From the NCBI GenBank assembly GCA_902774195.1, contig CACYHM010000035.1, forward strand, positions 1 to 8,758: a stretch of DNA of 8,758 nucleotides, in the 5' to 3' direction. Positions 6,075-8,758 of this stretch are shown here, in pieces. Source of the stretch: an uncultured Eubacteriales bacterium (GTDB taxonomy: Bacteria; Bacillota_A; Clostridia; Peptostreptococcales; Anaerovoracaceae). A model generated the notes under the pieces. It had not been told where the DNA came from. It searched no databases and worked only from the letters and a program-made list of their open reading frames with translations. Each line of letters starts with the position of its first letter. The first letter of the stretch is position 1. Position numbers and translations under genes: made by a program.

Positions 6075-7091
6075 TCAGAACTCCAGTCCCGGCACGGCGT
6101 CAAGATCGAGCTCTGTCCTCCTGCCGGATCCATATTCGTAATACGCCGCCGAAGCGATCATCGCGCCGTTGTCGGTGCAGAGCACAGGACTAGGTTTCAG
6201 GACTTCTATCCCGTGCTCCCCGGCTTTTGTCTCCATAAGATATCTCAGCCTCGAATTTGAGGCCACTCCTCCGGCCATGACGATCCGCTTCTGCGAGTAC
6301 CTTACGGCTGCATCGACTGCTTTGTCGGCTATCACCTCTGTGACGGCCTCCTGGAAAGAGGCTGCCACATCATTCACGTTTATTTCTCTTCCCGCCTGCT
6401 TCTCGCTGTTCAAGTAGTTCAGAGCCTGCGTCTTGAGGCCTGAGAAGCTGAAGTCGAGGCTGCCAGGTTCAAGATAGACCCTTTTGAAGGCTATCGCGTC
6501 AGGGTCGCCCTCTTTCGCAGCTTTATCGATCTTCGGGCCGCCCGGGTATCCGAGGCCGATGACTCTGGCCACCTTGTCGAAGGCCTCGCCCGCGGCATCG
6601 TCTCTGGTGCCTCCGAGCTTCTCGCATCTGTTGTACTCAGGCACGTTCACTATCTCGGTATGTCCTCCCGATACGATGAGCGCCATGAAAGGCGGCTCAA
6701 GATCGTGATGCTCGAGATAGTTCGCGGCTATGTGGCCGTGCATGTGGTTGACACCGATAAGCGGGATATCGCAGGCATAAGCCATAGCCTTTGCAGCCGC
6801 CACTCCTATCAGCAGCGCTCCGACAAGTCCGGGCCCGTATGTGACGCCGATAAGGTCTATATCAGACGCCTTCACGTCCGCATCGCTCAGAGCTTTGGCT
6901 ATCACATCGTTGATGCGCTCGAGATGCTTTCTGGAGGCTATCTCGGGCACGACTCCCCCGTACTGCGTGTGTATGTCTATCTGCGAACTTATGACATTGC
7001 TCATCACAAAGCGGCCGTCCGCGACTACGGAGGCTGCTGTCTCATCACAGCTGGTCTCTATTCCTAAAGTCAAAAATTTTCCATTGGCCAC
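6075..7091 (-). CDS. tsaD: tRNA N6-threonylcarbamoyladenosine synthase subunit TsaD (GTG start)
   Basis: TsaD transfers the threonylcarbamoyl group from threonylcarbamoyl-AMP to A37 of ANN-decoding tRNAs, working with TsaB and TsaE. The 338-residue product has GIETSCDET (10-18), the metal-binding His116 and His120 in [16 protein letters not shown] (141-146), GGVASNS (274-280) and the metal-ligand Asp307 in CTDNGAMIA, so it looks catalytically complete. The start is GTG at 7089-7091: no in-frame ATG exists near this position, and residues from [14 protein letters not shown] fit the family start. A GGAG at 7103-7106 is 11 nt upstream, inside the end of rimI. It is 5 nt from rimI and 3 nt from the ABC-F gene, so it belongs to the same operon. 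Confidence 0.97.
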   Translation of the reverse strand: MANGKFLTLGIETSCDETAASVVADGRFVMSNVISSQIDIHTQYGGVVPEIASRKHLERINDVIAKALSDADVKASDIDLIGVTYGPGLVGALLIGVAAAKAMAYACDIPLIGVNHMHGHIAANYLEHHDLEPPFMALIVSGGHTEIVNVPEYNRCEKLGGTRDDAAGEAFDKVARVIGLGYPGGPKIDKAAKEGDPDAIAFKRVYLEPGSLDFSFSGLKTQALNYLNSEKQAGREINVNDVAASFQEAVTEVIADKAVDAAVRYSQKRIVMAGGVASNSRLRYLMETKAGEHGIEVLKPSPVLCTDNGAMIASAAYYEYGSGRRTELDLDAVPGLEF

Positions 7092-7096
7092 GATGT

Positions 7097-7570
7097 CTAT
7101 ATCTCCACTGTGATCTCAAATTCTCCGAGCGCAAGGTCCATGAGGACCGCGTCCTCTCCCCCTTTGGCATAATAGCCCGGACGGCGTCCGACCTCGCGGA
7201 AGCCGAGCTTGCGGTAGAGCTCCATAGCTGCTTCATTGCCGCCCCTTACCTCGAGAGTCATCATCCTGCATCCGCCGTCTTTTGCCCTGTCGATAAGATG
7301 TCTCAGAAGCATCTCTCCGAGGCCTCTTCCTCTGAATGCTTTATCGATGACGATATTATATATCTGGGCCTCTCCGGCGACCGTCCTCATCTCGGCGTAG
7401 CCCGCTGTCTCTCCGTCCGATTCGATGACGGCAACATAGATGTTTCCGTCCTTTGAGGTGACATCCTTTGTTATCTCTGCGGCGCTCCACGGTGAACCGA
7501 AGGAATCCTCCTCTATTCTCGAGATCGCCGGCACATCATAAAGTTTTGCCTGTCTTATGGTTTCGCTCAT
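7097..7570 (-). CDS. rimI: Ribosomal-protein-S18-alanine N-acetyltransferase (RimI family GNAT)
   Basis: This is a GNAT-fold acetyltransferase of the RimI family, which acetylates protein N-termini, classically ribosomal protein S18, using acetyl-CoA. The 157-residue product shows the acetyl-CoA loop RGRGLG (80-85), preceded by the beta-4 strand [11 protein letters not shown], and the [19 protein letters not shown] segment (106-124), both typical of RimI. A longer TTG start exists one codon upstream, but the ATG at 7570 has an AGAGG site 8 nt before it and is chosen. That site overlaps the tsaB stop codon, so translation is probably coupled. Placement between tsaB and tsaD is a common Firmicute arrangement. 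The substrate is inferred from family and context and is the least certain part. Confidence 0.92.
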   Translation of the reverse strand: MSETIRQAKLYDVPAISRIEEDSFGSPWSAAEITKDVTSKDGNIYVAVIESDGETAGYAEMRTVAGEAQIYNIVIDKAFRGRGLGEMLLRHLIDRAKDGGCRMMTLEVRGGNEAAMELYRKLGFREVGRRPGYYAKGGEDAVLMDLALGEFEITVEI

Positions 7571-7581
7571 CAACGCATCCT

Positions 7582-8349
7582 CTATACTTTTGCAGTCCGG
7601 ATCCTGTCGCTCAGAGTGCCGGCCTTCAGCCTTTGTTCGGCCTCGGCAAGGCGCATGTATTCAGGGAGCAGATCATCGTATGAGACCGTCTCTCCCGCCC
7701 TTGCCTTTTCGAGCGCGATCGCCGCGACAGATTCCGCGTTCTGGTATCTCACAGCTTCTTCTGCGAACAGATACGAGCCGGCCGGCAGCATCTCTTCGAT
7801 TATTTCACCATACGCGTCGATGCCGTCGCCGGTGAAATACGCGGCCGCGTCCCCGTCCCCTGCCGGCAGTTTTTTCAGTTCTTCGAGCAGATCTTCTATC
7901 ATGTACTGCTTTTCTTCGAGGACCGGGATCAGCGTCTGACCGTCCTGAGCGGCTGAATATGCCGCAGCGTACGTCTGATGTCTTCTTGCGTTGATCACCG
8001 GGACGATATATGCCGCCCCTTCCTCTGCCGCCCTGCGGAGCGACCCTTGTGCGAGCGCCTCTATGGATGAGACGCTTATGCACGGAAGTCCCAGCATCTG
8101 CGCCATCGTACGCGCCGTGACGACCCCTATCCTTATGCCTGTGAAAGAGCCCGGTCCGGCGGACGCAGCGACATGAGTCAGGTCTTCCTTTCGTATGCCC
8201 GCTTTTTTCACCGCCTCGTCTATGAGAGAGATCATTCCTCTCAGGTGGTTCATCTCTTCGGCGGAAGAGGCGCAGAAGATCCTGCCGTCATCATCGCTGA
8301 CGGCTGCCGATCCGTATCTGCCTGTAGTCTCAAGTGCAAGTATCTTCAT
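7582..8349 (-). CDS. tsaB: tRNA threonylcarbamoyladenosine biosynthesis protein TsaB
   Basis: TsaB is the inactive TsaD paralogue that dimerises with TsaD and helps assemble the t6A transferase complex with TsaE. The 255-residue product begins MKILALETTGRYGSAAV, the ASKHA-fold first strand. It carries the family signature GPGSFTGIRIG (65-75), the NARRHQTYAAA segment (120-130), and the C-terminal LLPEYMRLAEAEQRL motif (near residue 230). It lacks the two metal-binding histidines seen in the neighbouring TsaD, as expected for a scaffold. The ATG at 8349 is 5 nt past the tsaE stop. The ribosome binding site is weak (GGAG is 14 nt away), so coupling to tsaE is likely. Confidence 0.96.
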   Translation of the reverse strand: MKILALETTGRYGSAAVSDDDGRIFCASSAEEMNHLRGMISLIDEAVKKAGIRKEDLTHVAASAGPGSFTGIRIGVVTARTMAQMLGLPCISVSSIEALAQGSLRRAAEEGAAYIVPVINARRHQTYAAAYSAAQDGQTLIPVLEEKQYMIEDLLEELKKLPAGDGDAAAYFTGDGIDAYGEIIEEMLPAGSYLFAEEAVRYQNAESVAAIALEKARAGETVSYDDLLPEYMRLAEAEQRLKAGTLSDRIRTAKV

Positions 8350-8354
8350 ATGCT

Positions 8355-8758
8355 TCAGTATATCTCCGCGGTCCTCTCGTTCTCGCTGTCTCCGTAGTTC
8401 AGGCTGACTATGAGGGAGTCAGCGGGCAGCACGTCAGCGACGATATCCGCCCACTCGATAACGCAGGCCCCGTCGCCGTCAAGGAGTTCCTCTGCCCCTG
8501 TGTCGAGCAGCTCATCACCGCTGCCAAGCCTGTACACATCGAAGTGATACAGGGGCAGCCTGCCGCTTTTGTACTCCTTTATTATGGTGAAGGTCGGACT
8601 GCTTATCTCTTCCTTTACCCCGAGACCTTCAGCGATGTATTTTGTCAGAGCGGTCTTTCCTGTTCCGAGGTCGCCGGTAAGAGCCACTACATCACCGGGC
8701 TCAAGAGCGTCAGCGATCTCAAGGCCCAGTGATCTCGTGTCTGCTTCTGAATTGAGTT
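8355..8758 (-). CDS. tsaE: tRNA threonylcarbamoyladenosine biosynthesis ATPase TsaE (5' end outside window)
   Basis: TsaE is the small P-loop ATPase that binds the TsaD-TsaB dimer and supports its turnover in t6A formation. The frame stays open to the window edge. The visible part starts at LNSEADTRSLGLEIAD and runs into the Walker A GDLGTGKT, then SSPTFTIIKEY, YHFDVYRL and VIEWADI, all family landmarks. An internal GTG at 8685-8687 could be mistaken for the start, but conserved TsaE sequence continues upstream of it (SLG...LEPGDVVALTGD), so the true start lies just outside the window. Only a handful of residues should be missing. It is the most upstream gene seen of the t6A operon; the operon promoter is not in the window. 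Confidence 0.95.
   Translation of the reverse strand, partial: LNSEADTRSLGLEIADALEPGDVVALTGDLGTGKTALTKYIAEGLGVKEEISSPTFTIIKEYKSGRLPLYHFDVYRLGSGDELLDTGAEELLDGDGACVIEWADIVADVLPADSLIVSLNYGDSENERTAEIY

Noticed and set aside
7571..7573. TTG as the rimI start
   Set aside because: The ATG one codon later has an AGAGG site at 8-nt spacing and gives the usual N-terminus.
8685..8687. GTG as the tsaE start
   Set aside because: Conserved TsaE sequence continues upstream in the same frame to the window edge, so this would remove part of the first strand.
8334..8732. Plus-strand open frame across tsaE
   Set aside because: It is antisense to conserved TsaE motifs (Walker A, VIEWADI) and has no recognisable product.

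Overview
The window looks like chromosomal core DNA from an anaerobic Firmicute of the class Clostridia, with moderate GC content. The evidence is a clostridial-type 2[4Fe-4S] ferredoxin, a Rex redox repressor, a CIRCE-controlled groES-groEL operon, strong AGGAGG ribosome binding sites, and a gene order resembling the Bacillus ydi-gro region. I would not name a genus. Every gene except the ferredoxin lies on the minus strand, so transcription mostly runs from high to low coordinates.

Layout in transcription order. At 8758-4131 there is a tightly packed operon: tsaE (its first few codons lie outside the window), tsaB, rimI, tsaD and an ABC-F ATPase, with gaps of 3-11 nt. TsaE, TsaB and TsaD are components of the bacterial t6A37 tRNA-modification machinery. 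RimI is an N-terminal protein acetyltransferase, and the ABC-F protein probably acts on ribosomes. At 4130-3126 a well-formed sigma-A promoter, preceded by Rex-operator-like sequences, drives acpP (acyl carrier protein) and rex (NADH/NAD+-sensing repressor). A 13-bp bidirectional terminator (3072-3101) separates rex from the convergent ferredoxin gene (2886-3053, plus strand).

At 2885-2804 a short divergent region separates the ferredoxin from a two-gene minus-strand unit. This unit holds an unusual protein with an N-terminal P-loop and a C-terminal Asp23/Gls24-like domain, followed without any gap and in the same reading frame by an OGG1-type 8-oxoguanine DNA glycosylase. A hairpin overlapping the ogg stop codon may end this unit. 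At 1031-1 a near-consensus promoter and a CIRCE operator drive groES and groEL; groEL is cut by the window edge after 207 codons.

Most of the window is housekeeping. The parts most worth a second look are the P-loop/Asp23-like protein and its same-frame TAA-TTG junction with ogg, the retained opposite-base-reading arginines in the Ogg, and the possible Rex control of an acpP-rex operon. I see no mobile element, CRISPR array, tRNA, rRNA or phage gene, and nothing that I would call a wholly new system.
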